DNA of 64,000 nucleotides from Tubiluchus corallicola (Eukaryota > Priapulida > Priapulimorpha > Priapulimorphida > Tubiluchidae): assembly GCA_030141605.1 (NCBI GenBank), contig JAQGDQ010000086.1:181418-245417 (forward strand). The letters are read 5' to 3'. Positions within the stretch are counted from its first letter, which is position 1, and each line of letters begins with the position of its first letter. The position numbers were made by a program, and so were the translations under genes. The notes beneath the pieces were generated by a model. It searched no databases. It was not told the DNA's origin and saw nothing but the letters and a program-made list of their open reading frames with translations. Shown piece after piece: positions 26,339 through 38,613 of the stretch.

Positions 26339-29300
26339 CTGTTTCTTTTTAACCATTGTCTGATTATCAGGATCCGTAGCAAAAAGCTCCACTCTGCACT
26401 ATAACACAGCAAAGTAGCAATAAAATGTTTGTTTAGTCAAAAGCTGTCTACATCCAAGTGGTTTGTTCTGGAAAACCAACTAACAAGCAATTAGATTATC
26501 AGATACACGGCGGATGAATTATATAATTATTTATACTTTGATACCTCCTGCTGTACAATATTTTTTTATTTTACATTATCTTCTTCAATAAAATTAGTGT
26601 AAAATCAATTAGGCTCCATACATATAATATACCATAGGCCCTACACACAAGACAGAAGTACAAACTATAGTTCGTCAGTACATGTACATAGTAAAGAATC
26701 CTAAATTCAAAACGTTTACTTCTGCAAGTTAAAAGACATCTTATTAACAGATTAAAAAGGAAATCACCTTCACTTTATTGATAAGTTTAATCTTTCACGA
26801 AGGACTGCAATCACAGAACGTAACATGAACTTTATGAGCCCCGCATTGTGACAGGATTAAAATATCAGCTTTTTTAATTAAGCCAATCAGCCTCGCGACA
26901 AGACTTTGCGTGTTCTAATAAAATACACTTATGCTCCTCGTCTTCACACGAGTAATTAAGTAGAATGAATTAAGCCGAGTAATTAAAGCAGGCCCGGTTT
27001 ACACTGAAAATATTCTTGGTATAAAAGCTCAAGTAATTAACTACTTATTGGGAGCAGTCTGCAATCTCGATCCCATATTGTGCTTGTTGTGTGAATACCT
27101 TTCAGTAAGTGAAAGCATAATTAGAGATGTGTAAGATCACAACTTGACAAGTTGAATAGACTAAATTCCGCAACGACAATTTCGTCAGTGAAAGTTGCAA
27201 ATTTGCATACAAATAGCAACTGCTAAAAGTCTGTGCCTCAATTAGGCTGTACTAAAATCAATCAGATATTTTCCTTTAGCAAAACAATTCGTGGAGTAAA
27301 GACATAAAAAACGTTACTGTGAAATGTGTGAAAAAAATTAAACACACCCGAAATTCCCTTGACTCAGATATCAGTTTCAAATAATTTGAATTTCGTCAAA
27401 AAAGTACTTTCAACATTATTGTGAGGTTTTCAAAAAAAATAGGTGCAACATTAAATAATAAAACTCTTCTATAGTATGTCTAGATGAACAGGGTAGTCCT
27501 AATCCCAGCATTCCCATGAACAACAACAGAAGTCACCCACCCATGTGTGCTACACAAAATCAGCGATGCTTAAACTTTGGGAAACCCATCCTAAGCTTTG
27601 TCTGCTTAAATGTGTAGCTGCTACTGTGCCTTAAAAAGACGAAAAACGTTCTTCTTCCTCCTAAGAAAATTACCTTCAATGCGTGGCGGATTCGTAGCTA
27701 TCATTATATCATACGACTAAAGTACTAAAGTTCACTGAAACTTAGAAACACACACGAGGCAGAGAAAGAAGCTAAAAGAGGCCGACATAACAAATGTAAT
27801 GCTAAACAAAATAGGCAGAAATGTAATTACAGCTTATCAAAGCGCAAATTTGTAAAGTAGGTTATTTTAACCCATAAGATGTCAAAACTGAGACCTGTAA
27901 CACCCGCAAGACATCAAAACTAAAGCCTGTAACGCCCACAAGACGTCAAAATTGAGGCCTGTAACGCCCATAAGACGTCACAATTGAGGCCTGTAACGCC
28001 CATAAGACGTCAAAATTGAGGCCTGTAACGCCCACAAGACGTCAAAATTGAGGCCTGTAACACTCACATGACGTCAAAACTCGGGCTTATGACACCTCAA
28101 AAAGTCAAACTTCAGTCTGTAACACCGACAAAACGCCAAAACTGAGGCATGTAATACAAACAAGTCGGCGAGGTCTGACACATGTAATACCCACAACAGC
28201 ATTATATGACAAACTAACTAACCATTTCAGTAAAAACCGCCGTTTTTATTGAGCTACAAGAATTACCTTACATAACCTAACTGAAACGAAAGAAATCTAG
28301 CTGAGCTGAGAGGAGATCGTGGACTAGTTTAACTTAATGGTTAGAATTTTAGCCGAGTTGTACCTGTGAACAGTGTTCCAAGCGCGTGACAGCACAATTA
28401 AAGTAAAGGTTTAAAACTTTCTACTCCATTTGCAGACAGATAAGACAAACAATACACAGCTGAAATGACACCGCGATTCACACACTAAAGTATTCACCAG
28501 CTTAAGATACAAGATAAACACAAATTTAAAATACTTACTCTGTTAGTATGGCATACATGTGTTTATATTCTTACACACTATATTAGTACGTACCGGTCTT
28601 GTAAAAATATCAAAGCTAAGCCATAAGCTAAAGATCAAATAACTACTATGTGTTTAGAGGCACATTCTAGCTACTATAGTGAGATCAGAGAATGCAAACA
28701 CATCAAAGAAAGAGGAGCCAAATTAAATGAAAATGATAATACTAAGAACTACTCATAATTTATCTAAGTTGCTAATTGCACAATATCTTAGTGTCATTTT
28801 CTGAGTTATGATATCCGTTAACAAAATTACTACTACTGTATGCCTGAACTAAGTAAATCATTAAATAACATCGACACGCAGATTTCGAAAATCACAAAAG
28901 AGTAAGTCTATCTCTCATTACGTTTTAATATTAGCGTGGTAAACATAAAAAGAAAAATATGCTTTAAAACTGGAATGGTTGCTAAGTGACCTCGTTTTTA
29001 CTATCCCAGTTTCATTGTGTTAGTTAATTTACATATGGGCCTATGTATGTAGAAAAAAGCAAGAAACAGATAAATAATTAGAATTGTTTTATACATTTTA
29101 ATATCTTTAAGCAATTTTTTATAAAATAGGTTCCACTACTGTAAATCGCTGAACTTTCTACATTATAGTATAAATCAATCAAATCCTAAATGAGTTTTAA
29201 ACTTTTGGTTGGAAAGAAGGTAACTCATACACACGGGTTGTCAAAAAAGCGTGTTTTTTCTCATTTCAAACATGTTTTTTTTAAATCAGCCGTGTTTTTG

Positions 29301-31580
29301 TCGGCGACTATTCGACACTAACATTTACTTCTAAGTCTCATTGCTGCCTTGTTTTCCGGCACAAGAATGGGTACCCTAGTAAACGTACAAAGCCCGAAAT
29401 TAGTCTGTTACAGTACACGTAGTGCCATCTCGTGAGAAAAATAGTCACTTGGCAGTGTAGTCAGCTGCAAAGGGTATAATAATTATTTCCATCAAAGAGA
29501 ATTTAAGAGCGCGGATAATGTACGTATGTACGTAATTCTTGCAAATAAATAATAACAGTCATTTGTGAGTTACATCTACTGTTGTCTAAGTATAAATTAT
29601 ATTTTTATATGCCAAAATTAAGCAAGAGTTTGAAGTCTGCAAATGTTCCGTGTGAAATGACTTATGACTAGTCTAAAAGATTAACTGTATTCACATAAAC
29701 TATTCGAAATACAAACAAGGACAGAAAGGCATCTCTCTCCAATTACTATACAATTCAAAAACCATGCTTCTAGAGAACATTCTCAGAGACAATAAATTCT
29801 TTATTAATGTTTGAAAGTTAACCACAATAAACCATAATTTCACTAATACTTTTGCACTGTTACATAATACTGTACTATAAAACTACTAAGATAATCTCAA
29901 TCTTTATTTGTATCGACTCATCTACAAATATTACATTCTTCTTTTTCTTTTTCCGCAAATATTCAGTTCTCCTTCGTTCACACACTAGCCAATAATTGGT
30001 TAATCATGATAATGTAAACCTTTGATCACCAAACTAAAGAGAAGGTTAAACATTAATCAAAGCACCAACCAGATTGCTGCAAGCTCTCCCCATATGTTCT
30101 AATTAACATTTACATGACATCTACATACATCATTCAGTGCTTTAGAATTTCCAGTGTACTGTGCACTCTTAATGCAATGAAAGTAATATAAAGAAAAAAA
30201 CTGAATTTCTTTAAAATATTGAAGAAATATGGAGGTCTCACATTACATTTCCTGGTCTAACAACTCTGCCAGTGTTTAACATGTTGTAACAACTTTTACA
30301 CCATGTACAAGAATTTGCAATTTTAACAAACTAACTCCCTAATCTGCTGCTTATGTAATAAACTAGTCTAGCTATTAGCTAACCTGAAGCTATTTAACAT
30401 ATATATTTTGCCTGGCCCACTTCTAGCGAGAATATGCTGTAATGTGGATGGTGTGATGTGTTCTACAGTATGCAAGTAATTCAAACACTTCAAGACCTTA
30501 AAGGTCTTTTAGTGTGCACACGAAAAGGCTCTGGCAAGACATCTATAGTACTAAGTTTGCTCACTTTTTAATCTAATAGACAGAATAGTTACGGAACAGT
30601 TTTTCTAATTGGCTGAGTTATTACAATCAGAGTTAGAATATGATGTAAAAACTCAAATTATCTCTTACTAGTCAATTTGTGCATACTTACATCTATTTGT
30701 CCAATACTGTATTGTTTGCAATCTGCTTTAATGACACTGATGACAACAGTCTTTATCCATCTTTTTAAAATTTAGGGATGACTGCAATACACGTGCAGAA
30801 GTGAGCAGTTATGATGGCACAGTTAATTTAAATGAACTGCAACTGAATCTAAGCAACTGCAAGCTACAGACATACAAATGCATGTAGCAAATACAAAAAT
30901 CCATAAAAATTCTTTTGCAAACAAAGCTGAGAACAAGAATATCAGCCTCTCCCAATAGGCAGTCAATGCATTAACCACATATAAGTTCAAGACAGAACTG
31001 TTTTCAACATCAGACTTGGCTCAGGTAACTGAGGTTTGCAGAAAACAACAGTCAGCAGCCGTGTCCCACAGACTCCTACTGCGTCGTAAGGAACTTAGAA
31101 GTGTGGAAACACGTGGCACATTATGTACTGACTTAAATTGAAACTTTTTAAGCCTTCCGGTAATTAAATAATCCTACGCAGAACAAAATTTAAAGAAAAA
31201 CAATTATTATAACCGAACAGACTTCTGTTAATGTTATATTTTAAAATTTTGTCGCATGCTAGGTCAAAGTACCGTGCTCGATCTTAAACAAGCGTGTATT
31301 TATTATTACCGTTTTAGCGCATCTTATATTTGCAATCATTCGCAATTCAAAATTCAGGAATAATTTGTTTACAAAATTTTATCTGCATTCTTAAATTCTG
31401 AGTACAAACATACTTACCGTTTCCATCCTCACTGTCAGCACTTTTATCACCTTCGGCGCTTACATCCTCCTCCTCTCCACCGGATACCTCTGGGCTAGGG
31501 TCAGAATATCGCCTCTGTCGGAAATTTAAAGTAAGTTTCGGAGAAAATTTCATTTTCTTCCGCTCTGCCTTGTCCGCCAT
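9825..31580 (-). CDS. PHACTR: Phosphatase and actin regulator (PHACTR) family gene, 5' part
   Basis: PHACTR proteins bind G-actin through RPEL repeats and PP1 through a C-terminal segment, and regulate actomyosin in cytoplasm and nucleus. Visible coding exons on the minus strand are 31418-31580, 10934-11104 and 9825-9905. All junctions are GT/AG and phase 1, giving residues 1-138 with no stop. Residues 1-54 hold a basic start (MADKAERKKMKF) and an acidic Glu/Asp/Ser stretch. Residues 85-104 contain the PHACTR signature IFKPWKWKRKKKS, a basic NLS-like segment. Residues 113-132 form the N-terminal RPEL repeat (LERQISMRSAREDLIQRGIL). Downstream exons, including the three C-terminal RPELs and the PP1-binding end, are not visible and should lie left of the window. 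An alternative first exon is listed separately. Family call is strong; orthology to one vertebrate PHACTR is not decidable. Confidence 0.9.
10515..10612. repeat. Pentanucleotide-like tract (TATTG/CATTG)n
   Basis: About 95 bases of imperfect TGTAT/TGCAT pentamers lie in PHACTR intron 2. The rest of intron 2 (9906-10933) shows nothing recognisable. Confidence 0.8.
10934..11104 (-). CDS. PHACTR: PHACTR exon 2 (FKPWKW basic segment)
   Basis: The acceptor is TTTTCTTTTTCAG|TC and the donor is TCAA|GTAAGT; the exon is 171 bases, phase 1 at both ends. It encodes the hallmark SRLGWIFKPWKWKRKKKS stretch that precedes the first RPEL repeat in PHACTR proteins. The basic run probably overlaps a nuclear-import signal, as established for the family. 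Confidence 0.9.
11430..11452. repeat. 23-bp near-perfect palindrome with homeodomain-type TAATTA cores
   Basis: Arms AAGATTAATTA (11430-11440) and TAATTAATCTT (11442-11452) are exact inverted repeats around one base. The site lies 326 bases upstream of the PHACTR exon 2 acceptor and contains TAATTA motifs typical of homeodomain binding. Confidence 0.6.
13208..13794. repeat. Dispersed repeat, copy 1
   Basis: Begins GGCAATCACGAGTTTAC and ends near ATTGCTCTAGTG. It aligns along its length with copy 2 at 15981-16540. It contains an extra ~33 bases around 13437, bounded by a repeated CTTAGG, absent from copy 2. No coding frame or terminal inverted repeat is apparent, so it is an unclassified, probably nonautonomous element or segmental duplicate. 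Confidence 0.8.
15403..15528. repeat. Compound purine / (AC)n / (GA)n microsatellite
   Basis: A run of GAAAG/GAGA, then alternating AC with CG interruptions, then (GA)n. Open frames on both strands here are repeat artefacts. Confidence 0.95.
15981..16540. repeat. Dispersed repeat, copy 2
   Basis: Second copy, same orientation, of the repeat at 13208-13794. It begins directly after a TA microsatellite (about 15966-15979) and ends directly at a large CA microsatellite (from 16544). Simple repeats abutting both ends are consistent with a mobile insertion or with length change at element edges. Confidence 0.8.
16544..16712. repeat. Large (CA)n microsatellite with CGCA and TATA blocks
   Basis: About 170 bases of alternating purine-pyrimidine sequence, with (TA) near 16565-16577 and (GCAC/CGCA) blocks. 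Such tracts can adopt Z-DNA. All reading frames here are spurious. Confidence 0.95.
18868..18913 (-). CDS. PHACTR: Alternative PHACTR first coding exon 1b
   Basis: A short frame starts at the ATG at 18913 and encodes MAHDTVACRLKTWLR, then a donor AGAG|GTAAG. It ends in phase 1, exactly as exon 1a does, so splicing to exon 2 (acceptor before 11104) would make the same Val and continue in frame. It lies 7.8 kb upstream of exon 2 and 1.45 kb downstream of a promoter-like motif cluster at 20364-20400. Alternative N-termini are known in PHACTR genes. Expression is inferred; the exon is short and phase match alone has a one-in-three chance. Confidence 0.5.
19654..19668. other. GC-rich palindrome CCCAGTG-C-CACTGGG
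   Basis: A perfect 7-base inverted repeat around one base, in a locally GC-rich stretch (about 19635-19695) between the promoter-like cluster at 20364 and PHACTR exon 1b. It may be part of a 5' untranslated exon or a protein-binding site; function unknown. Confidence 0.35.
20364..20400 (-). promoter_or_regulatory. Candidate alternative PHACTR promoter: X-box + CCAAT + GC box
   Basis: The perfectly palindromic X-box GTTGCCTAGGCAAC at 20364-20377 matches the RFX-type consensus. Read leftward, it is preceded by a CCAAT box (ATTGG on plus, 20392-20396) and a GC box (GGGCGG, 20395-20400). The order GC box, CCAAT, X-box on the minus strand fits a promoter firing toward exon 1b at 18913. Orientation and target are inferred. 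Confidence 0.5.
22920..23335. repeat. Degenerate tandem repeat with GGTGAGTAAA-like units on the minus strand
   Basis: Units near 22927, 22992, 23098, 23170 and 23303 share ATTTACTCACC followed by an ATTCCAGCCTG-like block. Spacing is irregular (~65-130 bases). On the transcribed strand of the surrounding intron, the unit reads as a consensus 5' splice site. Confidence 0.55.
26305..26336. repeat. (TA)16 microsatellite
   Basis: Uninterrupted TA dinucleotides in PHACTR intron 1. Confidence 0.95.
27877..28195. repeat. 32-bp minisatellite, ~10 units
   Basis: Core units are GACGTCAAAATTGAGGCCTG plus TAACGCCCAYAA, spaced exactly 32 bases (GACGTC at 27942, 27974, 28006). They degrade toward both ends. 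Each good unit carries a GACGTC palindrome (CRE half-site). Direct repeats abut without spacers, so this is not a CRISPR array. Confidence 0.9.
31418..31580 (-). CDS. PHACTR: PHACTR coding exon 1a (distal first exon)
   Basis: The ATG at 31580 (MADKAERKKMKFSPKL) is the only ATG start here; the open frame upstream begins only with a GTG. The start context on the minus strand is AACAATGGCGGAC, which also resembles a YY1-type ATGGCGG element often seen at animal start sites. The exon encodes 54 residues plus one base and ends at a strong donor (G|GTAAGT). It is rich in Ser, Glu and Asp after residue 20. The split codon completes as Val with exon 2. Confidence 0.85.
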
Positions 31581-32828
31581 TGTTCCATATGATTGACTGC
31601 CTCCTGGCGTCACCTGCTGGCCAAAACTGCGAACTATCTATGGGAGTCTTTTATTGCTAGCTAATTGAAGTTTTCAGCTCACCGTTTTCACTCCCTGGTC
31701 TACTTTCTATAAAACTCCAATTTAACACTGATAATAATATCGACAATAACAAAATATACATGCAAAAAGTCTAAGATTAAAAGCGAAACTTTGTAAAACG
31801 TGCAAAGAAAGAAAGTGTGAACCAAATGTTTAAAATCACAAAACACCAGTGTAAAATTAGAAGTTTATATCTAGTAAAACAACATCAAAGTGGTAAACTA
31901 AATGACACCATTCAATGACGACTGACATAGTCAGTTAAACGATTTGTTAGAAGTTGGCAAAATAAGGAAGGAAAGTAAACTGAAGACCTGAAAACGACCA
32001 CAACAGAAATTTAGGAAAAAACTAAGACCAACTAAACCAGATTTTATTAAGCTCACAACGATTTCTTCCATCAACAAAGATAAAAGTTAAGAGTTGCAAA
32101 TTGCCCGTATCATTTTCAGACTTAACAGTGTCGACTTATTTGCTTCTCATGTAAGTCACTCAGGAATTGTAAATTTGAAGTATTGGGTACTCAGAAATTA
32201 ATACTTCCGAAATAATATTTTCCGTGACTCAACACGTATATTAGGAACTTATTTAGAACCTATTTAGAAACTTAAAAAAATGGATCCAAGAGAACACAAG
32301 TGTTACCACGTCTGGACAAGGCAATTATTTTTGATATTGAATTCCCTTTATTGCAATCAATGCCACATTCCATTGATAACTAATATGTAATATGCAGATC
32401 GAGAAGAAGTTGCGTCCTAAATATATACGCTTTCAAATTTAAATGATAAAATCCTTTGGGTCTGGAATAATTTCATAGAAGATTTAGCTGAAGCAAAGCA
32501 AACAAGCTAAAAAAGCTGGTCATGATATGTTAACTACAATTAGCCATTAACTGGCTTTAATTATTTAATGTTGACCCCAACTGTACAGTTGAAACAAATC
32601 AAATAAGACTAAAAGCACATGAAGATAATTTTCATTTTTTTATTATATGCATTCTGAAATTTGTGTGTCAAGCATAGGGCCTACTGTCATACCTTACATA
32701 CATTATAAGCACATTTTAATATTTTACAATTTACAGAAACAATTTTCAACAAAAATAATTCTTTTTCTTCATTCTGTCTATGCTAAATAAGAAACTTCAA
32801 AAATAAAAACCACTAAAAACAATATTCA
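31581..32828. other. Intergenic: PHACTR promoter side and 3' side of beta-lactamase-like gene A
   Basis: 1.25 kb between two minus-strand genes. It should hold the 3' UTR of gene A (a candidate AATAAA on minus at 32639-32644) and the PHACTR promoter/5' UTR. I see no TATA box or other convincing core element. Confidence 0.5.
32639..32644 (-). other. Candidate polyadenylation signal, gene A
   Basis: AATAAA on the minus strand, ~185 bases after the gene A stop. In AT-rich DNA the hexamer can be fortuitous. Confidence 0.4.
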
Positions 32829-35800
32829 TCAAGTTTTTTTCTGGGAAATTATTTTGATGCATCGATTCAATGCCGAGTACAAATTGCGAAATCTTGCGTC
32901 TCTGTGAGAACTTGTTATTCCATTAGTTAAGAATGACATGCTGACGTTCAAGTTTTTCTGGAGAAATGCAGCTTGCATCCCATAACCAGGACTTCCAATC
33001 AAGACATCTTCATCCTAAATAAAAACCAGTGGAATCACACTTTTACAAGGAACTTGATCTAGATGCACCATGATGGTGCAATGATAATGTTAATCAATCT
33101 GGCTAGACAATATTTGGTTGTATAAATATGCAACACAAAGCAACAAGTTCAAAAGTGCACCAATTCAGTCTTTTTGTTGGGTTATATAAAACACATTGTC
33201 TGAATGGGGAGAGCTTTTCAAACCTATGTGGATTAATCTAGAACAAATGCTGTTTTGGGGATCTGACTACAATTACTTTAGCCAGGAGTTCAGTATTTAA
33301 TTTCCCCTGTAACTAGTTTAAAGCAAAATATATTTTTTATTCAAGTGCCAAATCACTGGGACCAAATAAGAAATAAAAATAGGAGGCTCTTTTTGTTTTA
33401 ATTTTACTTTATCTAAGTGAATTTGTTCTACCATTAAAATTTAATTTATAAGTAAATCAACTTATTAGACTGCAATCGATGTTGAATATCTTTTTATCTT
33501 TACTTAATAAGGACTAAAAGAGGGAAGAAAAAGGCAGTAGGCTACAGCTACATGCCACAAGTGTTTTTCAATTTATGGTGGTAAGCTATGAATACCAGTA
33601 TATGATAACATATTGTAAACAAGAGCAACATAGCAAAGCCAGTACTAATAGAATGAATGAAAAGAAGCCATCATGTATTGTATAATTATACACACCCAAA
33701 GGCTTCCGATAAAGAAGCCACCACGAGTATACTGTGCCTTGGCACCAAGAACACCAAAGTTCATCTCTGTCCCGGAAGTTATTTGTTCAAAAGCCTGCAA
33801 TGCAGAATGATAGCCAAGTAAAAGAATTAAAAAGCAGCGCATGAAATGAGACTTTTTTATCTAACGAAGAATACATAAACAACTTTATGTTTTCTTAAGG
33901 TAGATTAGATGTGACTATTTGAAGCAAAATTTGAAATTTTCCCTATCCCGTTAAAACTATTAATATTTATAAAGCTTGATGATGAAAATGTTCATTTATG
34001 GTAAACTTCTCTGACATACCACTCTGGTCATCTTGCTTGTTTACATATATCTTCAATCATGACACTATGTCAGCACAAGATTGTAGAATTTGGTACCTAG
34101 CCCTTGCGGCTAAGTATGATGAATTATCATCGTTAAAGTAATGTGCCCCCTAAACTGCTAATGATCTTGTTTACCAATCCCCCATGTACATCAATAGTTG
34201 AACAGATGAACAGTAAGCTTGTCTAGGCTGCCAACAAAAATTCATCTATGCTGAACAACCTTTTATGATTCAGTAAACTGAAATGTCACGGTGTGTGGGG
34301 AAAATTTTAATAGACCTTTATGACAATATTTAAAAATGAGACAAACTTTTTCTAGAGAAGCTTCTGAGATTAATGTTTTTCCATTCTGCTTGCCTCCATT
34401 GACCAATATGTTGTACAACTTAGCCTGAGCTCTTGCAGTACCTATTCCACCAGCAGCACCCAATCCAATCATCTGCAAGTCAAGACTGTTCATGAGCTTT
34501 GGATACTGAAAAATAAAACGGCAAGATTAATATCAGTACTGTTCATGTATTCTAGTGATAATAAGAAAACCAACAGTGCTACAGAGTTCACACAAAAAAA
34601 CGGATTTTTATTTGATTAGAAGAAGATAAAGGTATTTACAAAAACACAGCAGTCTAATTCTCTTGACTGAAACCACTTATTCACTTCTTTTCCTGCTTTC
34701 TTGCATTCAGCACTTCTGTTATCACTTACCAAGTGACCACATCATAAATGTAAGTAATTTTAAAACCTACTTTGCAAATAAACTAGCATGGTCGAATTTT
34801 CTAGGATAAACAATAATAAAGTGCTAAGAGATTATATTTACACTATTTTGAACACTAGAAGTTTAATAAAGAGGCCACTTCAAAACATGTTCTTATTCAA
34901 GCAAGTTTTTAATTAATCAGTTGGTGACAAGTACAGTTCAGAGCCCTGAAGCCATCTCAGTACTCACCATTAGAACCATTGGAGTTTGTTCAAAGACTGA
35001 TCTCCTCGCGATAAGAGCTGATTTCCCTGTCATTTTATAAACAATAACAGGCATATCGAGCAAATCCCAGAAACTGCTTCGCATCTGATCAATTCTAGCA
35101 ACCCTATAATGTTGTTCCTTTGGTAATCCAATGTAAAAATCGATTCCTAGAAGAAAGAAAAGTCTAACAATATACATGGTTTACAGAGGATTGTCCAATG
35201 AAAGTAGCACGTATTTAGAAAGCCTGATTGAATTAAATCAAAATCAAATTTATTTCTAGTATATTTAAATACAACACAACTTCAGCCCAATCAGGAAAAC
35301 ACACTTTTCCATTCAAGAAGCAATGGCCTTGGTTAACAACAATTTTAACAACAACAATTATATTTAACATGTATAATTCAAATTTGATCCCAGTTAAATT
35401 TAATGAATCAAACATTGAAACTAATATCCATACTATATTACATGGTAACTCACTTTTCAATCTTGACCAAAATAAAACTATTTTTGATTTAATGCAGGAA
35501 TTTATAAGAGCTTCAAGCCGATTCAGTAAACGTTAATTTAACATTTTGCATCACACTTGATGTACTGTCACTATTAAAATATAGGTATCTTTAACTAATT
35601 ATAAATGTCTCAACTTTGTATTAAAATACTTACTAATTCCAAAAGGTATGTTAATCAGTTTTGTTCTGTATACCAAAGGTGATGGAAAATAAATATGTTT
35701 ACATAAAAAACAACTAGTAGCAGATCTGCAGGACACGCAGGTTATGAATAAAAAAAGAAATCACAATTTTAGTCCTATTTGCAAGAACTCAAGGTTCTAC

Positions 35801-38613
35801 ACTCTGAAACTGGAATTAGTAAAACTTGGATTTTTGGTGCTGTTGCACCAAATGCAAAGATATAGTCTTGCCATGACATTTATAGACAGTAGATAAATAA
35901 AGGATGGAAACCAAATAAAGGGTTTTGATATAATGACTTAAATTAAAAACAATTCCATTTCTGGAAAAATAGTAGAAAGAAAAACTCAAATAGTAAGCTT
36001 GTATTACTACAGGAAATTTTGAACTTAAAACACCAGTTTATATCAGAGAATCGTTCTTAGCTGTAGATCAATCAGGTTGTTTGAACGGAGGATGCTATGC
36101 CGAATTAATGAGCACCCAGTGTGCACAAGTTTCTTGATACTGTGAAGTCAATGAAACTATTCAGTTTGTCCTCCGTCTGTCCTTGTAAATCTATGTTTCT
36201 ATGTTTTTTGCAGATCGTTTGTTTACTTGTTTTGTAATTTTAGTTTACTGACACCATTTACCATTTAAAAAAAGGTAATTGGCGAGCCCTATATGCATTA
36301 GTTTGATTTTAGATTTATTGGATTTTAATTGATTGATTTGTGGATTCAAACCCTCAACACACAGATAAAGAGCTGTTAATGAGAATACAGTATGTCAGGA
36401 ATTATCATGACTTGTAATAATACATTGAAACTTTCACATAGATTTTCAATTTTTAGCATATCATTGTAGCTAATGGTGAAGCCTCAAGCTCTCAATGCTT
36501 TTTGGCCAAGACTGACGTACTACATGAAGCAAGTAAAACATCCATCTTCAGCTTTTGCTGGGTAGAGGGCCCCACTAAGAATTTTCTAATTTGGCCAAGC
36601 ACTTCCTAGTGCTGGCAATGGTAGTAAGATAGTGGTAATAAAATCATTAAAATCTGCAGTTGCATTTCTCTGCATCAAGATACTTATTTGAGCAAAGGTT
36701 TGTCTTTCACTTTAAAGATGACTTGATATATATGCCAACTTACCAAAATTTTCTGCGATTTCTTCTTGAAAAAACTGACCCAAAATTCGCTTTTTAGGAT
36801 CAATCCTAGGAAACAAACAGCTGATGAGATACCCATGGGTCAGTGTGTGATAAGCATGATGTCGTCCTGGAGGTAGCTGTGGTTTCTGGTCTTCAATTAC
36901 CTTGCACAGTTTGTTTAAGTCACTAAGTATCTCTGTCGTCATCTCTTGATCCACACAAGGAATACCTGCCTAATAATACAGTATCTATGCTGGTCATGAC
37001 ATACTGTAAATAATGATCATGGATTTGAATCAGAAATAACTACATCAGTTCATCTAAAATTACTTAAAGTAAACACTAGTGTTCATCAGTTATAATGGTA
37101 ATTCGTTATCTCAAACTGAAGTGTACTATGGTTTAAAATACTACCAAATAATTACCAAATTTTTTCCACTTTTTTATTGATTACCATTTTTTGATGTGGT
37201 TAACTCACTAGTGTTTACAATTTATAATTTCGATAATTTGGTTGCTATAAATTAATAATGGAACAAAAGACGTGCAAGTTCCCACGACAGATTTTGGCAT
37301 CCAGGAGCAAGGTGTGAAAAGGGCAAACTGTTCAGTTACACATAAGTAAACTGCATTGGAACATAGTCATAATTAGTCACGAGCACCATTAATACTGGTT
37401 AGCCACACATGAGCATAATAATCTACAGGTATAGACATAATTAACCAAACTGGCCGGATATAGTCAATTGTAAATACGGTGACGCTCCTAGATTTGAATA
37501 TGAATTCATTCAGTGTTATATTGATACAAGAATGTAATTCAGTAAGTTCGTACAGTTTATCATATTATTTATACCTGGTGTGCCAACATCATCTCTATGG
37601 TTACATTCCCTTTACCATGCTTGCCAAATTCAGGCCAATATTTGGTCACCAAGTCGTCGTACTTAGCTGCGCCTTTGTCAATCAACATGGAGACACATAA
37701 GGCCGAGATGGCCTTAGTGGTTGACCAGAAGACGGACATAGTATCTCGTTGCCATGGATACTCACTGGCTTTGTCTGCATAACCACCCCATAGGTCTACT
37801 ACTAGCTTATTATTATAATAAGCAGCAAATGCGTTGCCATGTTCTTCTGCTCCGTCTTCGAAATGTTTCCTGTTCATGGAAATAATTTGTATTTATGCAA
37901 TCTGACAATCATTTCGTGAGTGAGATCTGTAAATTATATTATTACTGTACTTAATATTAAGAGCTTTATATAGCAAACTGATTAGCTCTTAATATGTCAA
38001 CTGTTTTACAGGACATCAGTTTTTAAGGAAAAGAAATCTATTATCTTGCAATCTTGCCACTGTCATGTAGGTGAATTGGTTGCTACATTAGCAATTGTAA
38101 AAATAGGTCAATCAGTAGTAAGTGCTTACTTTCCATGTGGAGTGTTCAAGGCTAAAAAATAATACCTACCATTTCTCTGTCAAGCATGCAGAATTTGTAT
38201 CAGAGCAAAGACATTAAGGGTTATTTACACTGTTGCCATCTTGTTGGTCAGCAAATTTTTTACTATTTCCAACTTCAACTATCCTATATAAGAGGATGCA
38301 AACAGATTTCTCGGGATATAATAAGCGGGGAACCCGGTTCCACAAAGCCTCACTAGGTTAATGATGTCATTATTACAACCACCAAACTTAAAACAATGAA
38401 GTTATTAACTTAGTGACAATTTTGTGAAACAGATCCCCTCATGTATAAAAAGTATTACATTAAAACAAACCTGAAAACTTCCTGAACAAGTTCAAATCCT
38501 GGTTCCACATGACCATTCACTCTCACTGGAAGTTTTGTTTCGAAATGCCGAGACACAAACACTCCCAAAACAGCAATAGCAGCAATGAAAAATGCTGCTT
38601 TTAAGAATCCCAT
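32829..38613 (-). CDS. Serine beta-lactamase-like hydrolase, paralog A (beta-lactamase domain-containing protein 2-like)
   Basis: Seven minus-strand exons: 38471-38613, 37575-37869, 36744-36969, 34968-35146, 34347-34505, 33696-33794, 32829-33014. They total 1287 bases, 428 residues, stop TGA. All junctions are GT/AG. The N-terminus (MGFLKAAFFIAAIAVLGVFV) is a hydrophobic anchor or signal segment. Residues ~60-380 form the class C beta-lactamase/esterase-like domain, with S97-T-T-K100 as nucleophile and base, and Y186-H-T as the Tyr motif. The region normally holding the third motif reads GSPGYG (374-379) in the last exon. Animal relatives (LACT-type proteins, as in C. elegans lact genes) are predicted serine hydrolases; the substrate is unknown. 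The last intron uses a W|GTGTGT donor, unlike paralog B. Closest to gene B in the C-terminal exon. Confidence 0.93.

Larger units (their letters stand above)
11105..31417. other. PHACTR intron 1, 20.3 kb
   Basis: A long AT-rich intron. Individually listed contents are a palindrome (11430), alternative exon 1b, a dispersed duplicate repeat, two large CA/GA microsatellites, a promoter-like cluster, degenerate donor-like repeats, a TA microsatellite and a 32-bp minisatellite. I recognise no nested gene on either strand; open frames are at most ~126 codons and lack domains or codon structure. Stretches 24-26 kb and 28.2-31.3 kb show nothing I can name. Confidence 0.7.

Noticed and set aside
27877-28195. 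CRISPR-like array
   Set aside because: Units abut without unique spacers, diverge gradually, and the genome is eukaryotic.
37597-37782. Plus-strand open frames opposite exon 2 of genes A, B and C (also 47837-48058 and 54290-54508)
   Set aside because: They are antisense shadows of the highly conserved STTK exon; the minus frame carries the known motif and proper splice sites.
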